Positions 49,335 to 58,717 of a stretch of 64,000 bases of DNA are shown in pieces (the first letter of the stretch is position 1; each line of letters starts with the position of its first letter). A model generated the notes under the pieces. The model did not search any database. It was not told the origin of the DNA and worked only from the letters and a program-made list of their open reading frames with translations. This DNA is from an uncultured Gammaproteobacteria bacterium. GTDB lineage: Bacteria; Pseudomonadota; Gammaproteobacteria; Eutrophobiales; Eutrophobiaceae. The stretch lies in assembly GCA_943788815.1 (NCBI GenBank), contig CALSRS010000001.1, positions 806,001 to 870,000 of the forward strand. The letters are read 5' to 3'. Made by a program: the position numbers and the translations under genes.

Positions 49335-50444
49335 TTAATCTGTCAGGTGTCGTCGTCCTAGATACTCGGTATTGCGCATTTCCATCAATCGACTCCGGGT
49401 TCGCTCAAATTCTTTCACTAGCCGGGTTCCCTCATATAGCTGCTCAATGGCAACTTCTGACGTAATGATGAGTTTGACATTTCGGTCATAAAATTCGTCC
49501 ACCAGCGTAACGAAGCGGCGGGCTTGATCATTCAGCTCTTGTGTCAAACTGGGAATATTCTGAATCAGGACGGTTTGAAACTGCCTTGCAATTTCAATGT
49601 AGTCTGCAGGACCGCGAGGACTATTGCAGATTTCAGAAAAATCAAACCACACAACACCATCAGCACATTGGATAGTGTTAATCTTTCTACCTTCGATTTC
49701 AATCGTGCTATCAGCCCTGCCAGCGTTGGGAGCGATGTTCTTAAAATTTTGTAACATCATTTCAGATGCAGATTGATCCAGGGGGTAATGGTACAACTCA
49801 GCACTACCCAGATATCTCAATCGATAATCAACATCTGAACTCATTTCAAGAATCTCCATGTTGCTCTTAATTAATTCAATCGCTGGTAAGAAACGGCTAC
49901 GTTGCAATCCTTCCTTGTAGAGATTATCTGGATGTGAATTTGAAGTTGCAATAAAGATAATTTCTCTATCGATAAATGCTTCGAGTAGTCGCCCAAGTAA
50001 CATGGCATCTGTAATATCACTAACATGAAATTCATCAAAGCAAATCACCTGATATTGCTTTGCAAAATTATCTGCAACAATCTGCAAAGGGTCTTCAGTA
50101 TTATTAAGATGCTTAAGTTCTGAATGCACCCTTTGCATAAACCGATGGAAGTGAATACGTAATTTATTACTTAATGGCAGGCATTCAAAAAAAGTATCCA
50201 CCAGATATGTCTTGCCTGATCCCACTGTTCCCCATAAATAAACACCCTGTATCTCAGCTACAGATTGACTTGTTAGCCAGTCTTTTATTCTTAACCAGAA
50301 TGTCGATTCATCTTGATTTAATTGTTCAATTTTTTTAAATAATTCTTCAAGCGTCTGAATTGCTCTCAATTGCACAGGATCTGACAATATCAAACCATTT
50401 TTTACGTCTTCATTATATTGATTAAGTGGTGATTTTTTTTTCAT
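49335..50444 (-). CDS. zapE: Cell-division ATPase ZapE (AFG1-like)
   Basis: A 369-residue AAA-type ATPase. Walker A is LWGTVGSGKTYLVDTFF near residue 66, Walker B ICFDEFHVSD near 135, and the sensor region FIATSNSHPDNLYKEGL near 171. ZapE helps FtsZ ring constriction; the AFG1 relatives act in mitochondrial quality control. It is divergent from the zinc protease at 50548. Confidence 0.93.
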   Translation of the reverse strand: MKKKSPLNQYNEDVKNGLILSDPVQLRAIQTLEELFKKIEQLNQDESTFWLRIKDWLTSQSVAEIQGVYLWGTVGSGKTYLVDTFFECLPLSNKLRIHFHRFMQRVHSELKHLNNTEDPLQIVADNFAKQYQVICFDEFHVSDITDAMLLGRLLEAFIDREIIFIATSNSHPDNLYKEGLQRSRFLPAIELIKSNMEILEMSSDVDYRLRYLGSAELYHYPLDQSASEMMLQNFKNIAPNAGRADSTIEIEGRKINTIQCADGVVWFDFSEICNSPRGPADYIEIARQFQTVLIQNIPSLTQELNDQARRFVTLVDEFYDRNVKLIITSEVAIEQLYEGTRLVKEFERTRSRLMEMRNTEYLGRRHLTD

Positions 50445-50547
50445 CTTGACAGGTTTAATCAGACACGCATACTTAATTGAATCTTAATTTTAATGTTAAT
50501 TGCTGGTGTCACAGTAATAGATAATCCTACATGCCAACTGGAGAATT

Positions 50548-51237
50548 ATGCTGACTATCTTCGGCATTTTAATGCTGACTGTAATAATTATATTCGGCCC
50601 TCAAATTTGGGTCAGATACATCTTAAAACGTTACAACAAACAGATTGAACAATTACCTGGAACTGGTGGAGAACTTGCCCTTCACCTGGTTGATACTCTG
50701 GGTTTATCAGGTATTACAGTTGAAGTCTCCGATGCAGAAAATAATCATTATGACCCTGAGAACAAAGTCGTCAGTCTATCACCCGATGTCTATAACGGAA
50801 AATCTTTTACAGCAATTGCGATCTCAGCACATGAAATTGGTCATGCCATACAACATTTGCTTAAATATAAACCACTAATATTAAGATGGTATTTTTCGCG
50901 ATACGTTGCAAGGGCGGAAAAAATCGCATCCATTATACTACTTGCATTTCCATTTATCGTTTTGGTAACGCGTATACCTGCTGCCGGAATATTAATGTTA
51001 GTACTAGGGCTTACATTCCTTGCACTTCCAGTCTTATTTCACCTTATAACTTTACCCGTTGAACTTGACGCAAGTTTTAAACGTGCTTTACCCCTACTCA
51101 TACAAGGGAAATATATTCCTGAATCTGCTATTCCTATCGTCAACAAAATTCTGTTCGCTGCCGCCCTCACCTATCTATCCGCATCTCTGGTCAGTATTCT
51201 CAATTTTTACCGGTGGGTTGCGATTCTTAAGCGTTGA
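50548..51237 (+). CDS. Zinc metalloprotease, YugP family
   Basis: A 229-residue membrane protein with an N-terminal helix and the zinc-protease motif HEIGHAIQH near 94. Two or three further helices follow (IILLAFPFIVLV, LVLGLTFLALPVLF). This is the neutral zinc metallopeptidase (DUF2757/YugP) family, of unknown substrate. It is followed immediately by a decayed hydrolase gene. Confidence 0.87.
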   Translation: MLTIFGILMLTVIIIFGPQIWVRYILKRYNKQIEQLPGTGGELALHLVDTLGLSGITVEVSDAENNHYDPENKVVSLSPDVYNGKSFTAIAISAHEIGHAIQHLLKYKPLILRWYFSRYVARAEKIASIILLAFPFIVLVTRIPAAGILMLVLGLTFLALPVLFHLITLPVELDASFKRALPLLIQGKYIPESAIPIVNKILFAAALTYLSASLVSILNFYRWVAILKR

Positions 51238-51248
51238 TATTAAAAACC

Positions 51249-51561
51249 ACTCAGCAGATATCCAGCTTGAGTTTGAAGAGATATGCATTAAAGGCTATGG
51301 CAAGTCACTATTATCCATTATTACCAGTCAACATCATTACCAGAATACGTTATCCTACAATACAGCACCTGATGGACATAAATCGTCCACTACTGGTCAT
51401 TCATAGTATTGAGGATGAAATTATTCCATTTAGAACTTTACGAAAAGAAAAATAACCCAAAATTAATGTTGCAAAATTGTGGAGACCACAATGTTGGATT
51501 TTATATCAGCTTACAAAACTATAAAGAAAGCATGCATACTTTATTAAGCCAGTGCTTATAA
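51249..51561 (+). pseudogene. C-terminal remnant of an alpha/beta hydrolase (BEM46/ABHD13-like), frameshifted
   Basis: In one frame (51249-51435) the reading is MASHYYPLLPVN...RIRYPTIQHLMDINRPLLVIHSIEDEIIPF, a pattern of alpha/beta hydrolases of this family (HYPFLPV, LLVIHG-xxDE-IVPF). After a shift near 51430-51440 a second frame gives LYEKKNNPKLMLQNCGDHNVGFYISLQNYKESMHTLL before the stop at 51559-51561. GDHN contains the expected catalytic-histidine position. The N-terminal half, with the nucleophile, is not present, so the gene is dead. Confidence 0.7.
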
Positions 51562-51584
51562 GAAATTAAACGGATATATAACTA

Positions 51585-52877
51585 ATGATACTTTCATACG
51601 TGATCATCACCCTGTTAATTATATTAATAGGCTTGTCAATTTTTCAGTTGATACGGACCAGTAGAAATCCAGTGAATCAAGGTATAACCCGAATTGACAC
51701 ACGGCTGGAAGATCTATTAAAACGCCTTTCGCAACTGGAGGAACGTCTGGGCGACATTAAACTCTCTCAACAGGAAACTTCAGCCCAGACACGAGAACGA
51801 TTAGTTACTTTATTGGCCGAACATAATACCAGTTTTGAAAAAAGGCAGGCCGATGCCTATAAAGGTATAAATGAATCGCTGCAATCGGGTATTACAAACC
51901 TTCAAAAACAAATTGGCGATTACTTAAACCGATACAGTGAAGATCTAGGAAAACGCATGGAAGGTCTAACCAAACAGACCGATGAACGTCTGCAACAGAT
52001 CTCCGGGCAGGTGGAAAAAAGATTGACGGAGGGTTTTGAAAAAACCACAGCGACCTTTGCGGATATTCTCAAGCGACTGGCATTGATCGATGAAGCTCAG
52101 AAAAAGATTACGGAGTTGTCTACCAATGTTGTCAGTCTGCAAGAAGTCCTTGCAGACAAACGTTCTCGAGGCGCCTTCGGTGAAGTGCAACTCAATGCTC
52201 TGATATCCAATATCATGCCCGAGCAGTCCTACCAAATTCAGTATACGCTGCCAAATAACACCAAAGCCGACTGTGCACTGTTTTTGCCAGAACCAACTGG
52301 CATGATAATGATCGATTCCAAATTCCCGTTAGAATCGTATCAACGTATGACAGACTTCTCTTTACCTGAATCGGAAAAAAAGGCCGCTGAAAAACAGTTT
52401 CGACAGGACATCAGCAAACATATTCAGGATATCGCCAGTAAGTACATAATCCCGGGAACCACCTCCGACGGAGCCATGATGTTTATACCCGCTGAAGCCG
52501 TATTTGCGGAAATTCAGGGGCACTATCCAGATCTTGTAGATAAATCCCATACGGCCAAGGTCTGGATGGTGTCACCAACGACACTGGTCGCCATCCTCAA
52601 TACCGCACGGGCTGTTCTAAAAGATGCCGCTACCCGTGAACAGGTACATATTATCCAGGAGCACCTCGGCTACCTGGCAACGGACTTTGGACGCTTTCAA
52701 AAACGCATGGACGACCTGGAGCGGCATATCAAACAGGCCCATGAGGACGTGGAAAAAGTCAATAAATCTGCGAAGAAAATTACCTCACGGTTTGATAAGA
52801 TAGAAAGAGTTGAATTGACCCATATTAAAGATGAGACTATTCCTGTATTACCTGCTGAAGAGGACGATGAATCTTAA
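51585..52877 (+). CDS. rmuC: DNA recombination protein RmuC
   Basis: A 430-residue protein with one N-terminal membrane helix (about residues 3-22), a long coiled coil (about 35-190), and the RmuC nuclease-like domain with RSRGAFGEVQLNALI near 196 and DSKFPLESYQRM near 244. The family limits DNA inversions between short repeats; the mechanism is still unclear. The frame is intact. Confidence 0.92.
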   Translation: MILSYVIITLLIILIGLSIFQLIRTSRNPVNQGITRIDTRLEDLLKRLSQLEERLGDIKLSQQETSAQTRERLVTLLAEHNTSFEKRQADAYKGINESLQSGITNLQKQIGDYLNRYSEDLGKRMEGLTKQTDERLQQISGQVEKRLTEGFEKTTATFADILKRLALIDEAQKKITELSTNVVSLQEVLADKRSRGAFGEVQLNALISNIMPEQSYQIQYTLPNNTKADCALFLPEPTGMIMIDSKFPLESYQRMTDFSLPESEKKAAEKQFRQDISKHIQDIASKYIIPGTTSDGAMMFIPAEAVFAEIQGHYPDLVDKSHTAKVWMVSPTTLVAILNTARAVLKDAATREQVHIIQEHLGYLATDFGRFQKRMDDLERHIKQAHEDVEKVNKSAKKITSRFDKIERVELTHIKDETIPVLPAEEDDES

Positions 52878-52933
52878 TTATTTTATATGTTTCCTTTAGT
52901 GTTATTTTAATTACTCAAATCTTCGTACTACTG

Positions 52934-53701
52934 ATGCAAAATTTAAAAGCGATTATTTTCGACATGGACGGCACCCTGGCCGACACAGAAGAAATACACC
53001 GGCAGTCATTCAATACAGCCTTTGAAGAATATAAACTCGATTGCCACTGGAACCAAACCCTTTATAAAGAGTTACTCTCCATATCTGGAGGTCGAGAAAG
53101 AATACGACGTTTCATAGTTGAAAATAATCTTGTGACGGAAAAGCAGATTTCAATTACAGATCTGGCTAAGGAGATCCATACCCGTAAATCTGATATCTAC
53201 AGGCAGAGATTGATTGATGGCCATGTCGGATTTAGAAATGGTGTATCCAGGTTGCTTGCTGATGCCATTAACACCAACATTACACTGGCTATTGCGACCA
53301 GTTCCTCCTATCAAAATGTAGAGACACTCCTCAAAGCAGCATTAGGCGACAACTTTTCGGAAAACTTTAAGACCATTGTGACTTGTGAAGATATCAGCGA
53401 ACAAAAACCTTCTCCTGCAATTTATCAGTTGGTATTGAATAAAATTGGCATTAATCCAAACCATTGTGTTGCCATTGAAGACACCTACAACGGCAACAAA
53501 TCAGCAACGTCCGCTGGAATTACAACGGTAATAACGACACATATGTTTACGCTGGATGATGAATTTGACGGTGCATCCCTGGTGGTAAACCAACTGGGTG
53601 AACCTGATTCCCCAATGAAGGTGTTATCCGGTAATACACATGGGAGTAATTATGTGACATTGGAATTACTAGACCAGTTAATTGAAGACAATATAGGTTG
53701 A
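52934..53701 (+). CDS. HAD-family phosphatase, CbbY-like
   Basis: A 255-residue haloacid-dehalogenase hydrolase. Motif I FDMDGTLADTE (Asp10 nucleophile), motif II AIATSSS near 117, motif III KPSPAIY near 157, motif IV IEDTYNG near 180. The SGGRERI segment near 53 is like the GGKERI of CbbY, which removes xylulose-1,5-bisphosphate, a Rubisco inhibitor. The autotrophy link is suggestive only; the function could be another sugar phosphatase (GpH/YieH type). It lies 7 bases upstream of oxyR. Confidence 0.82.
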   Translation: MQNLKAIIFDMDGTLADTEEIHRQSFNTAFEEYKLDCHWNQTLYKELLSISGGRERIRRFIVENNLVTEKQISITDLAKEIHTRKSDIYRQRLIDGHVGFRNGVSRLLADAINTNITLAIATSSSYQNVETLLKAALGDNFSENFKTIVTCEDISEQKPSPAIYQLVLNKIGINPNHCVAIEDTYNGNKSATSAGITTVITTHMFTLDDEFDGASLVVNQLGEPDSPMKVLSGNTHGSNYVTLELLDQLIEDNIG

Positions 53702-53708
53702 TGTCATC

Positions 53709-54614
53709 ATGACGCTCACAGAATTACGCTACATCGTCGCCGTTGCCAAAGAAAAACACTTTGGAAAAGCAGCATCTCGATGCTTTGTGAGTCAACCGAC
53801 ATTGAGTGTTGCTGTAAAAAAACTAGAAGATGAACTGGGTCTTACATTGTTTGAACGTCATAAACATGATGTGACCATTACCCCCCTGGGAATTAAGATC
53901 ATAGAGCAGGCGGAACGAGTCCTGGAACAGGCAAAGACGATTAAGCTCATCGCCAATGAAGCCAAGGACCCGCTTAAAGGAACACTGCAGTTGGGTATCA
54001 TCTACACTATCGGCCCTTATCTACTTCCCCGTATTATTCCACTCATTAACAAAGCAGCCCCTGAACTAACATTAATCATCGATGAAGATTTTACAGCCAA
54101 TCTGGCCGGCAAACTTACCAGCGGCGAACTGGATCTGGTGATATTGTCTTCACCATTTGATATACCTGGTATTAAAACTGAATTGCTTTATAAAGAGCCG
54201 CTCATTGTCGCATTACCAAAGAAACATCCACTATGCAGAAAAAAAACGATTAAGGCAGAAGATCTCCTCAATGAAACATTACTGTTATTGAAAACCGGCA
54301 ATTGTTACAGAGATCAAGTAATGGATGTCTGCCCAGCCTGCAAGAGTGATACTTTCAGCAAAGGTAGAATGCAAAAGACCCTGGAGGGAAGTTCACTGGA
54401 AACCATCAGACAGATGGTAGCGGCAGGGTCCGGCGTCACAGTGCTACCCAGTACCTCGCTAATAAACATAGATGAAAAGAATTCTCTGGTGGAATATCGC
54501 CCGTTCAGCCGGCCCGTACCAAAGCGCGAGGTAATACTCGCTTATCGTGATACTTATCCTGGGAAAAAACTGATCCGCTTAATACAGGAAACAGTCAATA
54601 AGTGTGATTTTTAA
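53709..54614 (+). CDS. oxyR: Hydrogen peroxide-inducible regulator OxyR
   Basis: A 301-residue LysR-type activator. The N-terminal winged HTH (about residues 1-60: ELRYIVAVAKEKHFGKAA, VSQPTLSVAVKKLEDELG) and C-terminal sensor domain are present. The redox cysteines GNCYRDQVMDVC, eight residues apart as in Cys199-Cys208 of E. coli OxyR, identify it as OxyR rather than a generic LysR protein. It is preceded by the CbbY-like gene and abuts the convergent protease gene with no gap. No catalase or peroxiredoxin gene is in the window. Confidence 0.95.
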   Translation: MTLTELRYIVAVAKEKHFGKAASRCFVSQPTLSVAVKKLEDELGLTLFERHKHDVTITPLGIKIIEQAERVLEQAKTIKLIANEAKDPLKGTLQLGIIYTIGPYLLPRIIPLINKAAPELTLIIDEDFTANLAGKLTSGELDLVILSSPFDIPGIKTELLYKEPLIVALPKKHPLCRKKTIKAEDLLNETLLLLKTGNCYRDQVMDVCPACKSDTFSKGRMQKTLEGSSLETIRQMVAAGSGVTVLPSTSLINIDEKNSLVEYRPFSRPVPKREVILAYRDTYPGKKLIRLIQETVNKCDF

Positions 54615-56009
54615 TTATCTGAGTACTAAAAATGCAGCAGTATTTCCCCTGACTATCCTTAGTAATAAGGAACCACTGTAGTTTTCCAGGGCATCAAAAA
54701 ATTCTTGTGTATTCTTTAACGGAAATTTATTGACTGACGTAATAATATCACCTGGTCTCAAACCACGTTGCCATGCCAGACTTGCCTGATCTATTTCTTC
54801 CACTAAAACACCTTCAACCAGGCCATAGTAACGGCTATTGGCATCAATATTACTAAAGCTAATCCCTTCTAGCCGCTGATTACCAATGGAGCGGCTGCTC
54901 TGATAGCTTAGCGATGATGAGACTTCAACAGTCAAACGCTGTCGATTCCCCTCCCTGAAAAAATCAAACTCTATCTGTTCTCCAACAGGTAACAAGGCAA
55001 TATGATTTCTTGCGATATTCGCGGAATTCACAGGCTTATCATTTACGGACATTAGTACATCACCGGCTTGCAAGCCGGCTACATCCGCTGGCGAACCTTT
55101 TGCGACGCTGACAATAATTGCACCACTTTGATTTTTAACACCCAAGGCATCAGCCAGTTCGGGTGTCAGGTCCTGTACTGATATCCCAATATATCCTCTA
55201 TCTACTTCACCGGTACTGACCAGCTGTTCCATAATTTGAAGAGATAAGTTTATGGGGATAGCAAAACCTATTCCGATATTTCCACCCGATTGAGAAAAGA
55301 TCGCCGTATTTATTCCTATCAGTTCTCCTTTAAGATTCACTAAAGCACCGCCTGAGTTTCCAGGATTAATCGAGGCATCAGTCTGTATAAAATCTTCATA
55401 GCCCTCTATTCCCAGACCACTACGACTCAAAGCACTGACGATCCCGGACGTTACGGTTTGTCCCAAACCAAATGGATTTCCAATGGCAACGACAAAATCT
55501 CCCACCCTGAGTGCATCGGAATCTGAGAGCTTAATGTCTACCAGATCATCTGGGGGTATACGAATAACGGCAATATCCGTTTCCGGATCAGAGCCTACCA
55601 ATTCAGCCTGTAGTTGACGCCCGTCTCTAAGGGTTACCGTAATTTGCACTGCATTTTCAATCACATGATTATTGGTTAATACCAACCCACGATGTGCATC
55701 GACAATCACACCTGAACCCAGGCTTTGGGTCTTTCGTTGCACAGGGCCTGGCAAATTAAAAAATCGTCTGAAAAATGGATCAGAATATAAGGGGTTTTGC
55801 TGGACAGTAATTCTTCCTTCGGTTGCAATATTCACTACCGCTGGCGTAATCCTTTCCAGCATCGGCGCCAGACTTGGCATTTCCTGATCATCGGGTAATG
55901 ACTGAGGCAATGCTGCAAATATATACTGGCTGATTATCACACCGGACAATAACAATACAAATGAAACAAAAAAGTTTCTGGTGATTTTTTCTCTTAGTAT
56001 ATTCATCAT
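54615..56009 (-). CDS. Periplasmic serine protease DegQ-type (HtrA family)
   Basis: A 464-residue HtrA protease/chaperone. A hydrophobic N-terminal segment of about 20 residues (ending near residue 33) is a signal anchor or signal peptide. The catalytic triad is His in TNNHVIENA, Asp in DPETDIAVIRI and Ser in INPGNSGGAL. Two PDZ domains follow (about 260-350 and 375-464). Two PDZ domains distinguish it from DegS. It handles misfolded envelope proteins. The stop abuts that of oxyR. Confidence 0.93.
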   Translation of the reverse strand: MMNILREKITRNFFVSFVLLLSGVIISQYIFAALPQSLPDDQEMPSLAPMLERITPAVVNIATEGRITVQQNPLYSDPFFRRFFNLPGPVQRKTQSLGSGVIVDAHRGLVLTNNHVIENAVQITVTLRDGRQLQAELVGSDPETDIAVIRIPPDDLVDIKLSDSDALRVGDFVVAIGNPFGLGQTVTSGIVSALSRSGLGIEGYEDFIQTDASINPGNSGGALVNLKGELIGINTAIFSQSGGNIGIGFAIPINLSLQIMEQLVSTGEVDRGYIGISVQDLTPELADALGVKNQSGAIIVSVAKGSPADVAGLQAGDVLMSVNDKPVNSANIARNHIALLPVGEQIEFDFFREGNRQRLTVEVSSSLSYQSSRSIGNQRLEGISFSNIDANSRYYGLVEGVLVEEIDQASLAWQRGLRPGDIITSVNKFPLKNTQEFFDALENYSGSLLLRIVRGNTAAFLVLR

Positions 56010-56021
56010 ATTATTATTACT

Positions 56022-56053
56022 TTAAAAAGATGAGGCGAGAATCACCCCGCCTC
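56022..56053 (-). terminator. Terminator of hsp20
   Basis: GAGGCG / CGCCTC stem (56032-56037 and 56048-56053) with a 10-base loop; on the minus strand it is followed by ATCTTTTTAAAG. It lies between the hsp20 stop and the protease start. Confidence 0.65.
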
Positions 56054-56064
56054 TCTTTAATTAA

Positions 56065-56514
56065 TTACTTAACTTCAATCCTGCGTGGTTGTACCTTCTC
56101 CTGTTTAGGCACAACTATCTCCAGGACACCATCTTTACTCTTGGCTTCAATTCTATCGGTATCTGCTGTATCTGGAAGACTGAACCTTCGGTAGAAAGTT
56201 CCATAGACACGTTCAACTCGCTTGTAGCCCTCGTGCTCTTCCTCTTTGTTTGTCGCACGTTCACCCTTGAGGGTCAAAATACCATCTTCCATAGTGATAT
56301 CGATATTTTTGGCTTGTACCCCAGGTAAATCAGCATGAATAACATACCTGTCTTTTTCTTCTTTAATATCTACCGCTGGTCGCCAATCACTGACCTCAAT
56401 ATTTGAATTATCATCATTGGAACTATCTTGCGAATAAGAAAAATTACTACTACGCAAAAATTCACGCTGTAACTGGTCAAGTAAAGAATAGGGTTCGTAT
56501 TTTATCAGTGACAT
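56065..56514 (-). CDS. Small heat-shock protein Hsp20
   Basis: A 149-residue alpha-crystallin-type chaperone. The alpha-crystallin domain spans about residues 40-140 (DWRPAVDIKEEKDRYVIHADLPGV region), with the C-terminal anchoring motif RRIEVK. A very strong ribosome-binding site, AGGAGGTG, precedes the ATG. A sigma-32-type promoter is 40 bases upstream, so it should be heat-induced. Confidence 0.95.
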   Translation of the reverse strand: MSLIKYEPYSLLDQLQREFLRSSNFSYSQDSSNDDNSNIEVSDWRPAVDIKEEKDRYVIHADLPGVQAKNIDITMEDGILTLKGERATNKEEEHEGYKRVERVYGTFYRRFSLPDTADTDRIEAKSKDGVLEIVVPKQEKVQPRRIEVK

Positions 56515-56555
56515 TTTGCACCTCCTGAATATATGTTGCTAATCACTGATATCAA

Positions 56556-56584
56556 AAATGGGGGTGGCACCAGAAGAATTCAAG
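56556..56584 (-). promoter_or_regulatory. Sigma-32 (heat-shock) promoter of hsp20
   Basis: On the minus strand CTTGAAT (56584-56578), 14 bases, then CCCCATTT (56563-56556). This matches the RpoH consensus CTTGAAA-N13/14-CCCCATNT. The -10 element ends 42 bases upstream of the hsp20 ATG. Confidence 0.85.
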
Positions 56585-56621
56585 TGCTAAAAAAATATTT
56601 TTTTATACGGTAAGTTGTGAT

Positions 56622-57269
56622 TTAAATGCGCGAGGCTGTTTCGGTCATCACTTTGGATAATAGTTTCATAAGCCCTTTGACAGGCTCCGGCAATTCCTTC
56701 GCTCCTTGTTCCATTGCAACACTGGCATGCTTACCTTCATCCTGGCGCATTTGTTCGAGTATTGCCCGGCTCTTATCATCGTTTTTTGGTAGACGCGAAA
56801 GATGTGATTCCAGGTGCCTGACCACCTGTCTTTCAGTCTCCGCCACAAACCCCAGGTTCCAGTCATCTCCCATCATGCCCGCCACAATACCTATCGTATA
56901 TGAGCCACCATACCAAACCGGACCTAGATAACTGGTATGACCACCCAATTCACTGACGCGTTGTTGACACCATTTTAGATGGTCTATTTCTTCCCGGGCA
57001 GATCGTAATAGCGTTTCTTTGACCATGGGGCTACGGGCAGTTACCGCCTGTCCCTGATAAAGGGCCTGGGCAGAGACCTCGCCGGCATGATTAACCCGCA
57101 TTAATGTTGCAGATTCTTTCCTTTCGGACTCACCCAGGTGGTCTGAATCGACAAAACTGCCCGGATTTGCACGTTCAGGGCTAATATCTACCGCTCTGTC
57201 AGCAGAAATAATGGCCTGGAAACCCATGATTATATGGTCCAGTGGGCTATAGGTTCTAAAGTTAGACAT
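56622..57269 (-). CDS. coq7: Demethoxyubiquinone hydroxylase Coq7
   Basis: A 215-residue di-iron monooxygenase that adds the 5-hydroxyl group during aerobic ubiquinone synthesis. Iron ligands sit in MRVNHAGEV, EEIDHLKW (ExxH), and QDEGKHAS (ExxH). This is the Coq7 type rather than the flavin enzyme UbiF used by E. coli. It overlaps no gene and lies 107 bases before hsp20 on the same strand. Confidence 0.94.
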   Translation of the reverse strand: MSNFRTYSPLDHIIMGFQAIISADRAVDISPERANPGSFVDSDHLGESERKESATLMRVNHAGEVSAQALYQGQAVTARSPMVKETLLRSAREEIDHLKWCQQRVSELGGHTSYLGPVWYGGSYTIGIVAGMMGDDWNLGFVAETERQVVRHLESHLSRLPKNDDKSRAILEQMRQDEGKHASVAMEQGAKELPEPVKGLMKLLSKVMTETASRI

Positions 57270-57307
57270 TATTTAGGGATTTTACCGTATAAATGCGTCT
57301 TTGAATA

Positions 57308-57336
57308 TTGACAGTAATTCATGCAATACGTACCAT
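57308..57336 (+). promoter_or_regulatory. Possible sigma-70 promoter of rplM-rpsI
   Basis: TTGACA (57308-57313), 17 bases, TACCAT (57331-57336), 37 bases upstream of rplM. Confidence 0.5.
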
Positions 57337-57373
57337 TGCCACTCTTTTTTTCAGGTAAATCTTAATTCTGACA

Positions 57374-57808
57374 ATGACTACCTCTACCTATACAGCTAGA
57401 CCAGCAGATATCAAACAAGACTGGTTCGTCGTCGATGCGGCTAACAAAACATTGGGACGATTGGCAACAGAAATTGCCCGTCGATTAAGGGGAAAACATA
57501 AACCCGAATATACCCCCTCCATGGACACAGGTGACTATATCGTCGTCATTAACGCCAAGGACGTGCAAGTGACCGGTCGCAAAACCACTGATAAAAAATA
57601 TTATCATCACACTGGCTATCCTGGTGGAATAATATCTGAGTCCTTTGAAAAGGTCATCAGTCGAAAGCCTGAACTGGTTATTGAGCGTGCCGTTAAAGGC
57701 ATGTTGCCAAAAGGGCCATTAGGAAGACAGATGTTCCGTAAGCTCAAGGTCTATGCCGGAGCAGAACATAATCATGAGGCACAAAAGCCTCAACCACTGG
57801 AAGTTTAA
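57374..57808 (+). CDS. rplM: 50S ribosomal protein L13
   Basis: A 144-residue ribosomal protein, a couple of residues longer than E. coli L13 (142). Family features: [20 protein letters not shown] near residue 16, [20 protein letters not shown] near 41 and [19 protein letters not shown] near 108. It is followed by rpsI 4 bases later, the conserved pair. Confidence 0.98.
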   Translation: MTTSTYTARPADIKQDWFVVDAANKTLGRLATEIARRLRGKHKPEYTPSMDTGDYIVVINAKDVQVTGRKTTDKKYYHHTGYPGGIISESFEKVISRKPELVIERAVKGMLPKGPLGRQMFRKLKVYAGAEHNHEAQKPQPLEV

Positions 57809-57812
57809 TATA

Positions 57813-58205
57813 ATGACAGAACAAGTTTATTACAGCACCGGCCGCCGCAAGAGTTCCACTGCAAGGGTGTATATCAAGAAAGGCAAAGGCAGCATTACAA
57901 TTAACAAGCGCAGTATTGATATTTTCTTTGGCCGGGAAACAGGACGAATGATAGTACGTCAACCACTGGAAACCGTTGATATGAAAGACAACTTTGATAT
58001 CAATGTGACCGTAAGTGGTGGTGGGATATCAGGCCAGGCAGGTGCAATTCGCCATGGCATAACCCGCGCATTGATTAAATACGATGAAACCTTTCGCAAA
58101 CCCCTGCGTCAGGCCGGTTTCGTGACACGTGATGCCAGAGAAGTCGAACGTAAAAAGATCGGCCTCCACAAGGCAAGAAAGCGTCCTCAATTCAGCAAAC
58201 GATAA
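57813..58205 (+). CDS. rpsI: 30S ribosomal protein S9
   Basis: A 130-residue protein, the same length as E. coli S9. It has [19 protein letters not shown] near the N-terminus, [19 protein letters not shown] near 66 and the C-terminal KKRPQFSKR-type tail ([10 protein letters not shown]) that reaches the P-site tRNA. The true start is the ATG at 57813; the frame is open further upstream in rplM. Confidence 0.98.
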   Translation: MTEQVYYSTGRRKSSTARVYIKKGKGSITINKRSIDIFFGRETGRMIVRQPLETVDMKDNFDINVTVSGGGISGQAGAIRHGITRALIKYDETFRKPLRQAGFVTRDAREVERKKIGLHKARKRPQFSKR

Positions 58206-58209
58206 TTTT

Positions 58210-58242
58210 CTGGCTATCCGTGTTTCGGATAGCCAGTTTTTA
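58210..58242 (+). terminator. Terminator of rplM-rpsI
   Basis: Perfect 11-bp stem CTGGCTATCCG / CGGATAGCCAG (58210-58220, 58226-58236), loop TGTTT, followed by TTTTTAT. Confidence 0.93.
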
Positions 58243-58285
58243 TATTTGTGCCACTCCGTTATGGCTTCAACATAACCCACATCTT

Positions 58286-58359
58286 TGGGGGCTCGTCTAA
58301 TGGTAGGACTGCGGACTCTGACTCCGCCAGTAGAGGTTCGAATCCTCTGCCCCCAGCCA
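58286..58359 (+). tRNA. tRNA-Gln (anticodon CTG)
   Basis: A 74-base tRNA with the encoded CCA (58357-58359). Acceptor TGGGGGC pairs with GCCCCCA; the first pair is U-A, typical of tRNA-Gln. The anticodon loop CTCTGAC between GCGGA and TCCGC gives anticodon CTG (codon CAG). The T arm AGAGG-TTCGAAT-CCTCT is perfect. It lies just after the ribosomal operon and just before an insertion-sequence remnant. Confidence 0.95.
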
Positions 58360-58401
58360 TTATTTTCAAGTAGCTATATAATTTTCGCTCCATGAAGTTT
58401 C

Positions 58402-58599
58402 CTATATCCTCATTTTACGATCACATACCGAACGTCCGCTTTGGGGGTTTTGATTCAATCCTTCACGGCGACACAGCTCGGCAATGCTTTCTTCTCCACG
58501 CATCCCTTCCAGTACAATTCGGATCTTTTCTTCAGAGGAATACTTCTTACGGGTACGACGACGTATATCTTTAACTAATTTCTCGCTATTATTGCTCAT
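58402..58599 (-). pseudogene. Truncated IS3-family orfA (transposase helix-turn-helix)
   Basis: A minus-strand frame of 65 codons that matches the start of IS3-type OrfA: RRRTRKKYSSEEKIRIVLEG and EESIAELCRREGLNQN. After LNQ the usual continuation (YYxWSKEFL) is replaced by unrelated sequence, so the element is cut after about 50 codons. No OrfB or full terminal repeats are seen. It is a decayed insertion next to tRNA-Gln. Confidence 0.8.
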
Positions 58600-58717
58600 A
58601 ATGAGACTCCTATTTATAAGTTTAACTTATCAGAAGTCTCTCTTAGAAATCAGCTCAATTCTGTCTCATATGCTTTGACGAGATACAGTTAAATATTTCA
58701 AATAATATTCTTTTAAT
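58600..58717. other. Gap upstream of subtilisin gene
   Basis: 118 bases, probably the end of the degraded insertion sequence plus the promoter of the subtilisin gene. No clear promoter or ribosome-binding site. Confidence 0.4.

Noticed and set aside
53709-54614. Generic LysR regulator such as CbbR, given the CbbY-like neighbour
   Set aside because: The two cysteines eight residues apart in GNCYRDQVMDVC are specific to OxyR.
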